A DNA stretch of 64,000 nt, taken from assembly GCA_003214295.1 (NCBI GenBank), contig QCLV01000002.1:62001-126000 (forward strand), read 5' to 3'. Positions 20,839 to 28,277 of this stretch are shown here, in pieces. Made by a program: the position numbers and the translations under genes. The notes beneath the pieces are model-generated. The model did no database searches, had not been told where the DNA came from, and saw only the letters and a list, made by a program, of their open reading frames with translations. Every line of letters starts with the position of its first letter. Positions within the stretch are counted from its first letter, which is position 1. Origin of the DNA: Prochlorococcus sp. AG-418-F08. GTDB taxonomy: Bacteria; Cyanobacteriota; Cyanobacteriia; PCC-6307; Cyanobiaceae.

Positions 20839-21241
20839 ATTTATAAACTATTAAATTAAAATTAAGTTTTAGTAATATGATTCTCTCAAGAATTTATAAA
20901 GATTGCTGAATTACTGTAAACAATTTTATCAATTAGATTTATCAAATAATTCAGTGATAGCAATAGATAAGATAGAAAATGCAAATTTTAAAAAAGTTGA
21001 AATTTTAGAATTTCTTCCGATTCTATTTACTTTTTCTTAATAATCAAAGGATTAATAGAATTAAATAATGGTTCAAATTGAAAGAATATCTAATTCAATT
21101 TGCAGATATAAAGTTTAGAAAAATTAAATTAAAGAGAGATTTTCAGTTATTCAAATTGGAATAAAATAAGTTAATATTTTTAATTTCTCCACAATGTTTA
21201 AACCAATAATTTTGTCTATATTAAAAAAAATTTAAGTATCT
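20839..21241. other. AT-rich intergenic stretch upstream of rpaA
   Basis: This stretch of about 400 bases lies between the divergent rpaA and a hypothetical gene. I see no convincing gene, tRNA or terminator in it. A GTG-started 28-codon frame at about 20954 has no family resemblance and is probably chance. The stretch must hold the promoters of rpaA and of the hypothetical gene, but no box was clear enough to mark. Confidence 0.6.
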
Positions 21242-21601
21242 ATGAAAAAGAAGTCTATTATCTATTCTGATTTATCAAGAAAACAACTAGAAAATCTAAA
21301 AGAAATTTACATTCAAAAAAAAGTTGAATCGATGAGTCATCAAGAACTTAAACAATATGTATTAGAAATTATTTCTCATCAGATAAACGATACTATTGGC
21401 AAAGAAGAAGAAATGGAAGCATGGAGAGAGATGTCAGATTTTTTTGGAGAACAATTTGAAACAATTATCTTAAAAATACAAACAAAATACATTGACGATA
21501 AAAACGTAATTGAAACCGAAATAGATTCTCAGAAGCAAAGAATAGAATTACTTGAAAGGAATAATTTGGATCAAGAGAAAAAGGATATGTGGAACGACTA
21601 G
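21242..21601 (+). CDS. hypothetical protein, Lys/Glu-rich, helical
   Basis: I do not recognise this 119-residue protein. It is highly charged, with long predicted helical stretches (KQLENLKEIYIQKKVESMS, then SHQELKQYVLEIISHQI) and a C-terminal region ETEIDSQKQRIELLERN that could form a coiled coil. There is no signal peptide or membrane segment. The codon use looks like its neighbours. It stands alone between the 400-base gap upstream of rpaA and the tRNA-Asn island remnants, so it may be either core or the edge of the accessory region. Confidence 0.7.
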   Translation: MKKKSIIYSDLSRKQLENLKEIYIQKKVESMSHQELKQYVLEIISHQINDTIGKEEEMEAWREMSDFFGEQFETIILKIQTKYIDDKNVIETEIDSQKQRIELLERNNLDQEKKDMWND

Positions 21602-21716
21602 AATTTCCTGCCTAGTGTAGTAATTCAACCCTTGTAAACAAAAATATTTCTTAATTTTAAAAATTGAAATAAATCAAAGAGCTTATTCTTTTTAATTTTT
21701 GTGGATAATTTAGTAA

Positions 21717-21814
21717 ATGTTCTAATTACTGTTCTAAAAAAACAATTTTTTAATTTTTAAACCGATTAATATATATTAACTTAAATTACTGTGAATGTTC
21801 TATATACTGTTCTT
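21717..21814. repeat. two pairs of TGTTCT direct repeats, 78 bases apart
   Basis: ATGTTCTAATTACTGTTCTA (21717-21736) and ATGTTCTATATACTGTTCTT (21795-21814) agree at 16 or more of 20 positions. Each contains TGTTCT twice with start-to-start spacing of 12 bases (21718 and 21730; 21796 and 21808). Such spaced direct repeats resemble binding sites for a DNA-binding protein occupying one face of the helix, for example a regulator or recombinase arm sites. The function is not known. They lie about 130 bases from the nearest tRNA-Asn remnant. Confidence 0.6.
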
Positions 21815-21889
21815 AATATTATATCAAATCAACTTGATTATATTTTCAGCTAACCAATATTTGACAAAAAAAGAAGCCAAAGAAATAAA

Positions 21890-21914
21890 AAAGTCAGCTT
21901 TTTAGGGTGACTTT
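21890..21914 (-). terminator. terminator-like hairpin after tRNA remnant B
   Basis: Read on the minus strand, AAAGTCA pairs with TGACTTT across an 11-base loop and is followed by a T-run. It lies about 25 bases past the decayed tRNA-Asn 3' end at 21939-21958 in the same orientation. That is the arrangement seen at the intact tRNA-Asn. Confidence 0.5.
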
Positions 21915-21938
21915 GGATAACTTTTTAGAATTTATAAA

Positions 21939-21958
21939 CCCCCCGGACGGGATTCTAA
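21939..21958 (-). pseudogene. tRNA-Asn 3'-end remnant B
   Basis: The plus-strand sequence CCCCCCGGACGGGATTCTAA matches the 3' end of the intact tRNA-Asn (CTCCCCGGGCGGGATTCGAA, 23855-23874) at 17 of 20 positions. It covers the acceptor 3' strand and part of the T-arm and is in the same orientation. The 5' part of a tRNA is absent. It is best read as an old attachment-site copy left by integration at the tRNA gene. Confidence 0.65.
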
Positions 21959-22227
21959 TAAGATAAAAGAAGTAAGCCATAGATAGATTTGAACAGTCAT
22001 TTCTTTATACATTCCGGAAGAATAAGAAAATAACAAGAAAAAATTTAGTTTTTGTTAATTAGTGGAGTAATTTTTACACCTTAAATATCATATTCAAACT
22101 ATGGCATTTTAATTAACATCAATACATTTTTTGGTAAAATCATAAGGTTATCAAGAAGTATGCACAGGTAGAAGTCTCTCTCCTTAAGTAACACAAATTA
22201 GATATTTTTTTATTATTAACTAAAGTC

Positions 22228-22347
22228 ATGAAACGTATTCATAAAATCGACTATGAAGAACTTTATTTTTTAACTGTTCCTAAACTTTGTTCTTTGTTTG
22301 GTTTTTCTCATTCCACATTAAAGAGAAGAGAGATAAGATCAATATGA
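22228..22347 (+). CDS. helix-turn-helix micro-protein, excisionase/AlpA-like fragment
   Basis: This 39-residue frame starts at ATG 22228 and stops at TGA 22345-22347. Its second half, LTVPKLCSLFGFSHSTLKRR, has the pattern of the DNA-recognition helices in small winged-helix proteins such as excisionases and AlpA-type regulators, with a Phe-Gly-Phe-Ser turn followed by Ser-Thr and basic residues. It stops where a wing would normally follow, so it may be a truncated remnant. The stop lies 22 bases before the glycosyltransferase start, consistent with one transcript. It is too short for firm family assignment. Confidence 0.45.
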   Translation: MKRIHKIDYEELYFLTVPKLCSLFGFSHSTLKRREIRSI

Positions 22348-22369
22348 TCAGATAAATAATTTTTGATAT

Positions 22370-23320
22370 ATGAGCAATACTTATGATGTCGTAACTTGCG
22401 TGAGTAAAGAACACTTAGAAATTGGGATTCGAGCCATTAGGTCGTTAATTAAATTATCTGAAGCAAACAAAATTTTTGTAATTACTTCCAATAAGAATAA
22501 AAATTTTTTCCAAAAAAATTTCCCAAGGGAGAAATTACTAATCATTCTTGATGAGGACGAAATAATTCCAAATATGAAACTTGTTGATGTTGCCTCTACT
22601 CTTCAAGAATATGGTGGTAACCCAGAAAGAGCAGGTTGGTATTATCAACAATTCCTAAAAATGAATATTTCAAGGCATCCCCTAATATCCAAATATTATT
22701 TAATTTGGGATTCAGATACAATTATGCTAAAAAAAATTAACTTCTTCAATAAATCAAATAAAATAATTCTTAATACGAGTAAAGAGTTTCATAAACCGTA
22801 TTTTCAGACAATAAGAAATTTTGGATTACTTAAAAAAAATAATTTTTCATTTATTAGCGAACATATGCTTATTAATTCAAAGATAATGAATAATTTAATA
22901 TCTCTCATAGAAAAAACTAACTCTAAAAATCATTCCTGGATAAAAACTTTAATTAGTCACATTAATCAAGATAGTTTAAACGGCAGTGGTTTTAGTGAGT
23001 TTGAAACTTATGGTACCTATCTATCTAAGTATCACATTGATTCTTTTGTTACAAATAGATTAAAATCCTGCAGACAAACTTATTCTTTATTCGGAAAACA
23101 CAATCGACTTAATACATTCTTAACTTTAAAATTCTACGGTTATTATTGGGCATCATTCGAGAATTGGGATTTAAAAAATCAAAAATATCTCCCTTTGAGA
23201 GCATTCCGTATTTTTAACAATTTAATAGCAAATTTTTTAATTATTTTTGTTAAAGTCTCCAAATTACAAAAAAAGAATGTTGAATTCTTAAGTTATCTTT
23301 CAATGCCCATAATTAGATAA
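22370..23320 (+). CDS. DUF6492-type glycosyltransferase-like protein
   Basis: This 316-residue protein resembles the DUF6492 group of GT-A-like proteins. It opens with TYDVVTCVSKEHLEIGIRAIRSL, a typical sugar-transferase first strand. It carries a DxD-type metal motif in YYLIWDSDTIMLKKI at about residues 111-125, preceded by GWYYQQFLKM. A later GFSEFETYGTYL contains conserved acidic residues. There is no signal peptide. Such genes usually modify the cell surface and are common cargo in picocyanobacterial genomic islands, where surface changes affect phage adsorption. It is the only sizeable gene between the two tRNA-Asn remnants. The sugar and acceptor are unknown. Confidence 0.8.
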   Translation: MSNTYDVVTCVSKEHLEIGIRAIRSLIKLSEANKIFVITSNKNKNFFQKNFPREKLLIILDEDEIIPNMKLVDVASTLQEYGGNPERAGWYYQQFLKMNISRHPLISKYYLIWDSDTIMLKKINFFNKSNKIILNTSKEFHKPYFQTIRNFGLLKKNNFSFISEHMLINSKIMNNLISLIEKTNSKNHSWIKTLISHINQDSLNGSGFSEFETYGTYLSKYHIDSFVTNRLKSCRQTYSLFGKHNRLNTFLTLKFYGYYWASFENWDLKNQKYLPLRAFRIFNNLIANFLIIFVKVSKLQKKNVEFLSYLSMPIIR

Positions 23321-23322
23321 TA

Positions 23323-23457
23323 ATGTTAAAATCAGGATATAAAATTTTTAGATATTTCTTTTTAAATAAAGGAGACGAAAATTTTATAATGGATGGTGGA
23401 ATTGCAGGGGAAGAAGTTATAAAATTCGGTCAAAATTTGAAGTCATTTTCAGAGTGA
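23323..23457 (+). CDS. small hypothetical protein, 44 residues
   Basis: The frame begins at ATG 23323, two bases after the glycosyltransferase stop, and ends at TGA 23455-23457. The translation starts MLKSGYKIFRYFFLNKGDEN and then has a Gly-rich FIMDGGIAGEEV stretch. I do not recognise it. It may be the 5' remnant of a longer cargo gene, since the following 400 bases have no continuation in any frame that I can support. Confidence 0.35.
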   Translation: MLKSGYKIFRYFFLNKGDENFIMDGGIAGEEVIKFGQNLKSFSE

Positions 23458-23615
23458 ATAGTAGAAATAAACACAGTTCTACAGGGTTAAAAATAATAAG
23501 AAAACATATCTGAAAAACAAGAAAACAACAAGAAGACATTTTCAGAAAAAGTGGCAATTATTGGTCTATTCTAGTCTTCTCCGATACCCTGAAACCCCTG
23601 TGATGAACATAAAAA

Positions 23616-23635
23616 AGGAGACCCTTAGGTCTCCT
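23616..23635 (-). terminator. terminator-like hairpin after tRNA remnant A
   Basis: AGGAGACC and GGTCTCCT form a perfect eight-base stem with a four-base loop. On the minus strand the hairpin is followed by TTTTTT. It lies about 25 bases past tRNA remnant A in the direction of tRNA transcription, matching the layout at the intact gene. Confidence 0.75.
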
Positions 23636-23657
23636 GAACTGATTTGAACCCGTTATG

Positions 23658-23677
23658 GAACTCCCCGGGTGGAATCG
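23658..23677 (-). pseudogene. tRNA-Asn 3'-end remnant A
   Basis: GAACTCCCCGGG (23658-23669) is identical to the 3' end and first flanking bases of the intact tRNA-Asn (23852-23863). It is followed by TGGAATCG in place of CGGGATTCG. The homology therefore covers the discriminator, the acceptor 3' strand and a decayed T-arm, in the same orientation, with a terminator-like hairpin behind it. No 5' tRNA half is present. It is most simply explained as a displaced tRNA 3' end from an integration event. Confidence 0.65.
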
Positions 23678-23808
23678 GGGTTGATATTTCCTGATAGTGC
23701 CTGACTGAAGTTGATATAAAAAAATCATGAATTTTAGGAATATTCCCACCATCTTCCCACCATTTTCATAAATAAATTGAACTTAAATTAAAAAATAAAT
23801 AATAAAAA

Positions 23809-23826
23809 AGACCCTTTCTGGGGTCT
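23809..23826 (-). terminator. terminator of tRNA-Asn
   Basis: On the minus strand AGACCC pairs with GGGTCT around a six-base loop and is followed by a run of T. It lies about 28 bases after the 3' end of the tRNA-Asn, a classic intrinsic terminator position. Confidence 0.8.
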
Positions 23827-23854
23827 TAAACACTCTTATGAGACTTAAATTGAA

Positions 23855-23926
<72 letters not shown>

Positions 23927-23975
23927 ATATAAGATGAATTTAGCTCCTTAAAGTACCTTATGACAAGTACAGGAG

Positions 23976-24662
23976 TTAATTATATTGAAATTTTGATGGT
24001 TCTTGCCAGCTAGATAAAAAACCATTTTTCAACTCTGCTACTGCATCAGAATAAGTTAATTCTTCATAACGATGAGTAATCCATAAAGCTGATAGAGGTT
24101 TTTTATGGTCACTTGTAAGATTTTTAATTGTTTGTAAAACTTTTAATTGGCTGGTTTGATCAAGTAACGCTGTAGGTTCATCTAAAAGAATAAAATTTTT
24201 ATTACTAATCAGAGCGCATGCAATAGTCAAGCGTTGTTTTTGTCCACCGCTCAAAGTATGAACTGGCCTTTTTTCAAAACCAGTCATACCTACCTGATCG
24301 AGCACATATTCAATTTTTTTATTTATTTCATTTTGACTTATATTCTGATTAATATTAATCAAAAGTTCACTCCTACAATTTGGCATCAATATTTGATGAT
24401 CAGGGTTTTGAAATACCATGCCAATATTTGCATTAAAATCGATTACACCATTTTGGGGTTTGATTATTCCATTAATTAATTTTAAAAGAGTACTTTTTCC
24501 GCTCCCGTTGTTACCTACGACCATCCAAAATCCAGGTTTTTTTATTGAGAAGTTACATTTAAAAATTAAATTTTCTTTTTCTCCAGGATATGAAAAAGAA
24601 ACATCTTTGAATTGAATATGAGGTATTTCATTTTTAAGTGAATCTCGCATTAATTCTATCAA
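23976..24662 (-). CDS. ABC transporter ATP-binding protein, EcfA/CbiO-like
   Basis: This 228-residue ABC ATPase has Walker A (GNNGSGKSTLLK, about 50-61), Q-loop (VFQNPDHQ), signature LSGGQKQRLTIACAL, Walker B (NFILLDEPTALLD) and the switch His (WITHRYEEL). The FQNPDHQ sequence and short length resemble EcfA/CbiO energy-coupling ATPases. No permease gene lies next to it, so the substrate is unknown. Its start overlaps the end of the UPF0367 gene by four bases, indicating co-transcription. It lies just beyond the tRNA-Asn and belongs to the conserved backbone. Confidence 0.88.
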   Translation of the reverse strand: MIELMRDSLKNEIPHIQFKDVSFSYPGEKENLIFKCNFSIKKPGFWMVVGNNGSGKSTLLKLINGIIKPQNGVIDFNANIGMVFQNPDHQILMPNCRSELLININQNISQNEINKKIEYVLDQVGMTGFEKRPVHTLSGGQKQRLTIACALISNKNFILLDEPTALLDQTSQLKVLQTIKNLTSDHKKPLSALWITHRYEELTYSDAVAELKNGFLSSWQEPSKFQYN

Positions 24663-24931
24663 TCTATGTTGAGAGAAAATCCTGGCCTTTTAGCTCCTCC
24701 TGCTACTGAAGATTTTTCATATATCTGCACAGATATGATTTCTTTAGTTCTTACAGCAATTAATTTATCTTGAACTTTTTCACACCTTAATTCGATCAAG
24801 TTTGAGGATTCTAAAGTTTCATTCATCGAACTTTTTATTTCATCATAAATTCGTTTAACATCATCAAATTCTTTCTTCTGAATTGAAAGTGGAAAAGGTG
24901 AATATCTCAAACTTAGTTCCAACGAATACAT
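24659..24931 (-). CDS. UPF0367 family protein
   Basis: This 90-residue protein resembles the cyanobacterial UPF0367 family: MYSLELSLRYSPFPLSIQKK at the start, LIELRCEKVQDKLIAVRTKEI in the middle and GGAKRPGFSLN at the end. The function is unknown. It is soluble with no signal. It precedes the ABC ATPase with a four-base overlap and is divergent from cysK across about 150 bases. Confidence 0.85.
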   Translation of the reverse strand: MYSLELSLRYSPFPLSIQKKEFDDVKRIYDEIKSSMNETLESSNLIELRCEKVQDKLIAVRTKEIISVQIYEKSSVAGGAKRPGFSLNID

Positions 24932-25083
24932 AACAATAATAAAAACTACCCCTTATATTACTAAATATTTTTCCGCAAGAAGTTATTTAAATTAAATTAT
25001 TTTGAGAAAATTATTTAAAACATCTTTAAATACAATTATTATGAATATAGGAGATATTATCTTGCATTTTAAAAAATCATTTC

Positions 25084-26052
25084 ATGGAAATAGCAAATGA
25101 TATAACTTCTCTAGTTGGAAATACCCCTTTAGTTAAATTAAATCGAATCAAAAAGTATTTTGATTGTTATCCAGAAATAATAGCCAAACTAGAAAGTTTC
25201 AATCCATCAGCATCAGTTAAGGATCGGATCGCTTATTCAATGTTATGTAAAGCTGAAGAAGAGGGATTGATAACACCAGACAAAACAACTTTAATTGAAG
25301 CAACAAGTGGGAATACTGGCATCGCACTTGCAATGGTTGCTGCAGCAAAAGGCTATAGATTGATATTAACTATGCCGGATACGATGAGTATTGAGAGAAG
25401 GGCAATGTTAAGAGCATATGGAGCTGAATTACAACTAACACCGGGAGAAGAAGGAATGAAAGGAGCTTTAGATTTAGCTAATGAGTTGTCTTCAACCATT
25501 GCAAATAGCTATCAATTTAATCAGTTTGAAAACTTTGCTAATCCAGATATTCATGAAAGAACAACAGCCCAAGAAATTTGGTCGCAATCCAATAACAACT
25601 TAGATGGACTAGTTACAGGAGTAGGAACAGGAGGAACAATTACTGGTTGTGCGCGTTTTTTAAAAAAAGTTAACCCAAATTGCAAAATTTATGCCGTAGA
25701 GCCCAAAAAAAGTGCTGTGATTTCGGGAGAAAAAGCAGGATCTCATTCTATTCAAGGAATTGGAGCGGGTTTCGTACCGAAAGTACTTAATACTAAATTA
25801 ATTGATGAAATTATAAAAATAGATGACGATGAAGCATTTTATTATGGGCGTTTATTAGCTCGATTAGAAGGTCTTTTATCTGGCATCAGCAGCGGTGCAG
25901 CTTTAGCCGCAACTATAAAAATTGGCAAAAGAAAAGAACTGATGAATAAAAGATTGATAGTTATTCTTCCTAGTTTTGGAGAAAGATATTTATCAACAGC
26001 AATGTTTGAATCTAATACCTCAATTCAAGCCAGAAAAGATGGTTATCTTTAA
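25084..26052 (+). CDS. cysK: cysteine synthase A (O-acetylserine thiol-lyase)
   Basis: CysK makes cysteine from O-acetylserine and sulfide. The 322-residue PLP enzyme has the Schiff-base Lys at 46 in PSASVKDRIA, the substrate loop EATSGNTGIALA, the phosphate-binding GVGTGGTITG, and the Ser-rich GISSGAALAA near the C-terminus. The protein is standard in size. A J-domain gene follows 16 bases later on the same strand. With cysH at 60 kb it shows assimilatory sulfate reduction. Confidence 0.95.
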   Translation: MEIANDITSLVGNTPLVKLNRIKKYFDCYPEIIAKLESFNPSASVKDRIAYSMLCKAEEEGLITPDKTTLIEATSGNTGIALAMVAAAKGYRLILTMPDTMSIERRAMLRAYGAELQLTPGEEGMKGALDLANELSSTIANSYQFNQFENFANPDIHERTTAQEIWSQSNNNLDGLVTGVGTGGTITGCARFLKKVNPNCKIYAVEPKKSAVISGEKAGSHSIQGIGAGFVPKVLNTKLIDEIIKIDDDEAFYYGRLLARLEGLLSGISSGAALAATIKIGKRKELMNKRLIVILPSFGERYLSTAMFESNTSIQARKDGYL

Positions 26053-26068
26053 TACATAATTTAAAAAA

Positions 26069-26746
26069 ATGAAAAAAAATTTATATGAAGAATTAGGTCT
26101 CAAAAAAAATGCAACCAGAAGTGAAATTAAATCTTCATATCGCTCTTTAGTTAAGCAACATCACCCTGATGCAGGCGGCAAGAAAGAGCGATTTCTTGCA
26201 ATACAAAATGCTTGGGAAACTCTAAATGACCCTATCAAAAAGAAACAATATGATAGCAGTTTTTTCTCTTCCATTTCAAAATTTGATTCATTAAATGAAA
26301 ATTGGGAAGAGAAATTGAATTCAAAAAAATATACTTCTTCAATTAAAGACAAAGAAGTTGAAAAATGGATTAAAGAAATTTATAGTCCGATAAATAGATT
26401 AATTAATCAAATAATTAAACCTTTGAATAACGAAATAAAAGAACTATCTGCAGATCCATATGATGACCAACTAATGGAAAATTTTTGCAGTTACATAATT
26501 CTTTCACAAAAGAAAATAGAAAAAGTTGAAAAAATTTATAACAAAAAAATAGTTCCAAAGTCTATTTCAGCTTTAGGCCTCGATCTTTATCATTGTTTTT
26601 CACAAGTTAAAGATGCGCTATCAGAATTTGATAGATATACACAAGGATACGTAGATAACTACTTATTTGATGGTAAAGAAATGATCAAAGAAGCAAAAAG
26701 AATCCAATCAAAGATGTCTACAGAGAAAAAAAATAAAAAATTTTAG
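26069..26746 (+). CDS. J-domain protein (DnaJ-like co-chaperone)
   Basis: This 225-residue protein has an N-terminal J domain (about residues 1-65: NLYEELGLKKNATRSEIK, then HHPDAGGKKERF with the essential HPD). There is no Gly/Phe-rich or zinc-finger region, so it is a type III J protein. The remaining 150 residues are Lys/Glu/Ile-rich and predicted helical without recognised motifs. J proteins recruit and stimulate DnaK. The client is unknown. It lies 16 bases after cysK and convergent with ndhO. Confidence 0.9.
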   Translation: MKKNLYEELGLKKNATRSEIKSSYRSLVKQHHPDAGGKKERFLAIQNAWETLNDPIKKKQYDSSFFSSISKFDSLNENWEEKLNSKKYTSSIKDKEVEKWIKEIYSPINRLINQIIKPLNNEIKELSADPYDDQLMENFCSYIILSQKKIEKVEKIYNKKIVPKSISALGLDLYHCFSQVKDALSEFDRYTQGYVDNYLFDGKEMIKEAKRIQSKMSTEKKNKKF

Positions 26747-26757
26747 ATATAAAAATT

Positions 26758-26994
26758 TTATTGAGGATATTCCTTAAGTTGATCTAATTTCAACCAAACA
26801 TCTGGAACAGGTCTACGCCATCGAACCTGAGCATATTCGTCTTTGACTGAAAGAATCTCTCCAGGACCTTCAAAGACATAATGGGGTAGATTATCATCAC
26901 TAGCTAGCGCTTCGATACTTTTTATATAATTTTCTCTATCGACAAACACTAAGCTTCCTTTCTTGAGAGGTTTCTTTGGAATAGAATCTGTCAT
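26758..26994 (-). CDS. ndhO: NAD(P)H-quinone oxidoreductase subunit O (NdhO)
   Basis: NdhO is a small peripheral subunit of NDH-1 reported to moderate its cyclic electron transport activity. This 78-residue protein has the family elements: a basic start then KKGSLVFVDRENYIKSIEALAS, PHYVFEGPGEILSVKDEYAQVRW, and the end VPDVWLKLDQLKEYP. The length fits. It is a single minus-strand gene, divergent from the TIGR01777 epimerase-like gene across 136 bases that hold no other gene. Confidence 0.9.
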   Translation of the reverse strand: MTDSIPKKPLKKGSLVFVDRENYIKSIEALASDDNLPHYVFEGPGEILSVKDEYAQVRWRRPVPDVWLKLDQLKEYPQ

Positions 26995-27130
26995 AATAAA
27001 TTCAAGAAAGTTATTTGAAATACATTATACAAAAACTTGTTTAAAAACTATTGAAAAAAATTTATACCGGAATAATAATTACAAACGTCTAAAAAATTTA
27101 ATAGCCTTAAATGATAAACATCTATAAGAT

Positions 27131-28057
27131 ATGCGTCTTTTATTGCTTGGCTGCACTGGATTTGTTGGTAAAGAATTAGTACCAACACTACTCAATGAAA
27201 ATCACGAAATATATATTGTAAGTAGAAAACCCATTAGTAAATTAAAGCTTGATTTAGATTTCAAAAAGTTTAAATTTTTTCAAATAGATTTATCAAAAGA
27301 AAAAAACTGGAATAACGAAAATCTTGTAAATATTTTAAGAGAGACAGATGGAATTATTAACTTGATGGGAGAACCCATAGCAGAAAAAAAATGGACTTCT
27401 ACACAAAAACAGGAGATTGAAAATAGTCGTATTAACACCACGAAATTTATGATGAAAACACTTAAAAATTTAAAAATAAACCCAAAAGTCATTATAAATG
27501 GATCAGCTATAGGTTTTTACGGTACAAGTTTGTCTAGTGAATTCACTGAAAATAGTCCTGGAGGAAAAGACTTTTTATCTAATCTTTGCAAAAAATGGGA
27601 AGCGGTCGCCGCTGAAAAGCCATTTTTCTCGAGGTTAGTTATTTTTAGAATTGGAATTGTTCTAGAGAAAGACGGTGGAGCATTAGGAAAAATGCTCCCT
27701 ATATTTAAAGTTGGATTAGGTGGACCAATTGGAGATGGTAAGCAATGGATGAGTTGGATTCATAGAACTGATTTATGTGCATTAATTATTCAAGCATTAG
27801 TTGATAAAAAGTATTCGGGAGTATTTAATGCTGTTGCACCAAATCCAGTATTAATGCGAGAATTTTCTCAGACTTTAGGCAAATGTCTAAATAGACCTAA
27901 TTTACTTCCAGTTCCTGGAGCGGTTTTAAAAATATTGTTAGGAGATGGAGCTAAAGTTGTTTTAGAGGGACAAAAAGTAATTAGCAGTAAAATCAAAAAT
28001 TATAATTTTAAATATCCTCTTCTTGAGAAAGCAATTTACGCCTCCACCAAGAATTAA
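27131..28057 (+). CDS. TIGR01777 family SDR/epimerase-like protein
   Basis: This 308-residue protein has an N-terminal NAD(P)-binding Rossmann fold (LLLGCTGFVGKELVPTLL), the GSAIGFYG motif containing the catalytic-type Tyr, and a C-terminal DUF1731-type segment (NRPNLLPVPGAVLKILLGDGA). This matches the TIGR01777 (SDR39U1/YfcH) family. Plant and cyanobacterial members have been linked to cell division and chloroplast positioning (giant chloroplast/SulA), but the substrate is unknown. Its last 50 bases overlap the convergent small membrane protein gene. Confidence 0.9.
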   Translation: MRLLLLGCTGFVGKELVPTLLNENHEIYIVSRKPISKLKLDLDFKKFKFFQIDLSKEKNWNNENLVNILRETDGIINLMGEPIAEKKWTSTQKQEIENSRINTTKFMMKTLKNLKINPKVIINGSAIGFYGTSLSSEFTENSPGGKDFLSNLCKKWEAVAAEKPFFSRLVIFRIGIVLEKDGGALGKMLPIFKVGLGGPIGDGKQWMSWIHRTDLCALIIQALVDKKYSGVFNAVAPNPVLMREFSQTLGKCLNRPNLLPVPGAVLKILLGDGAKVVLEGQKVISSKIKNYNFKYPLLEKAIYASTKN

Positions 28058-28277
28058 TACCGTTTACTAAAGCACCAATAATAAGAATTGTTATCAATGG
28101 AACTACAAGAGGATTCCAAACTATCTGAATAAAATTAATAAAAATAAATATCCCATTAAATTGCATGATGATTGCAAAAATAAAAAATATTGCAAAAAAA
28201 ATGACTGTAAATAAATTTACTAATAACAAATTATCGATAATTTGTTTTAACTTATTTTGATTATTCTCCTTAGTCAT
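28008..28277 (-). CDS. small two-helix membrane protein, hypothetical
   Basis: This 89-residue protein has two strongly hydrophobic segments (about 18-45 LLVNLFTVIFFAIFFIFAII and 52-73 WNPLVVPLITILIIGALV), with charged ends TKENNQNKLKQ and WWRRKLLSQEEDI. I recognise no family. Its C-terminal codons overlap the end of the convergent epimerase gene by 50 bases, so one of the two ends may be shorter in reality. It overlaps the start region of the LpxB-like gene downstream boundary by eight bases. Confidence 0.65.
   Translation of the reverse strand: MTKENNQNKLKQIIDNLLLVNLFTVIFFAIFFIFAIIMQFNGIFIFINFIQIVWNPLVVPLITILIIGALVNGINSWWRRKLLSQEEDI

Larger units (their letters stand above)
21602..22227. 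other. non-coding AT-rich part of the tRNA-Asn island
   Basis: About 625 bases without a convincing gene. It holds two pairs of TGTTCT repeats (21718-21813), a terminator-like hairpin (21890-21914) and a decayed tRNA-Asn 3' end (21939-21958), each listed separately. The remainder, 21959-22227, is A/T-rich with short poly-A and poly-T runs. It probably contains the promoter for the helix-turn-helix micro-ORF and the glycosyltransferase gene. Confidence 0.7.
23458..23854. other. non-coding stretch between island cargo and tRNA-Asn
   Basis: About 400 bases with no gene I can support. It contains a small inverted repeat GTAGAA...TTCTAC at 23461-23482, a strong hairpin (23616-23635), a decayed tRNA-Asn 3' end (23658-23677), a TTCCCACCAT direct repeat at about 23744-23763, and the terminator of the intact tRNA-Asn (23809-23826). 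The open frame on the minus strand through this stretch is built from those non-coding elements. Confidence 0.65.

Noticed and set aside
20954-21040. 28-codon GTG frame upstream of rpaA
   Set aside because: It has no ribosome binding site, no conserved motif, and a composition like the surrounding non-coding DNA.
23558-23752. Minus-strand open frame of 64 codons in the tRNA-Asn island
   Set aside because: It runs through the terminator hairpin and tRNA remnant A. The translation has no recognisable domain, so it is a by-product of non-coding elements.
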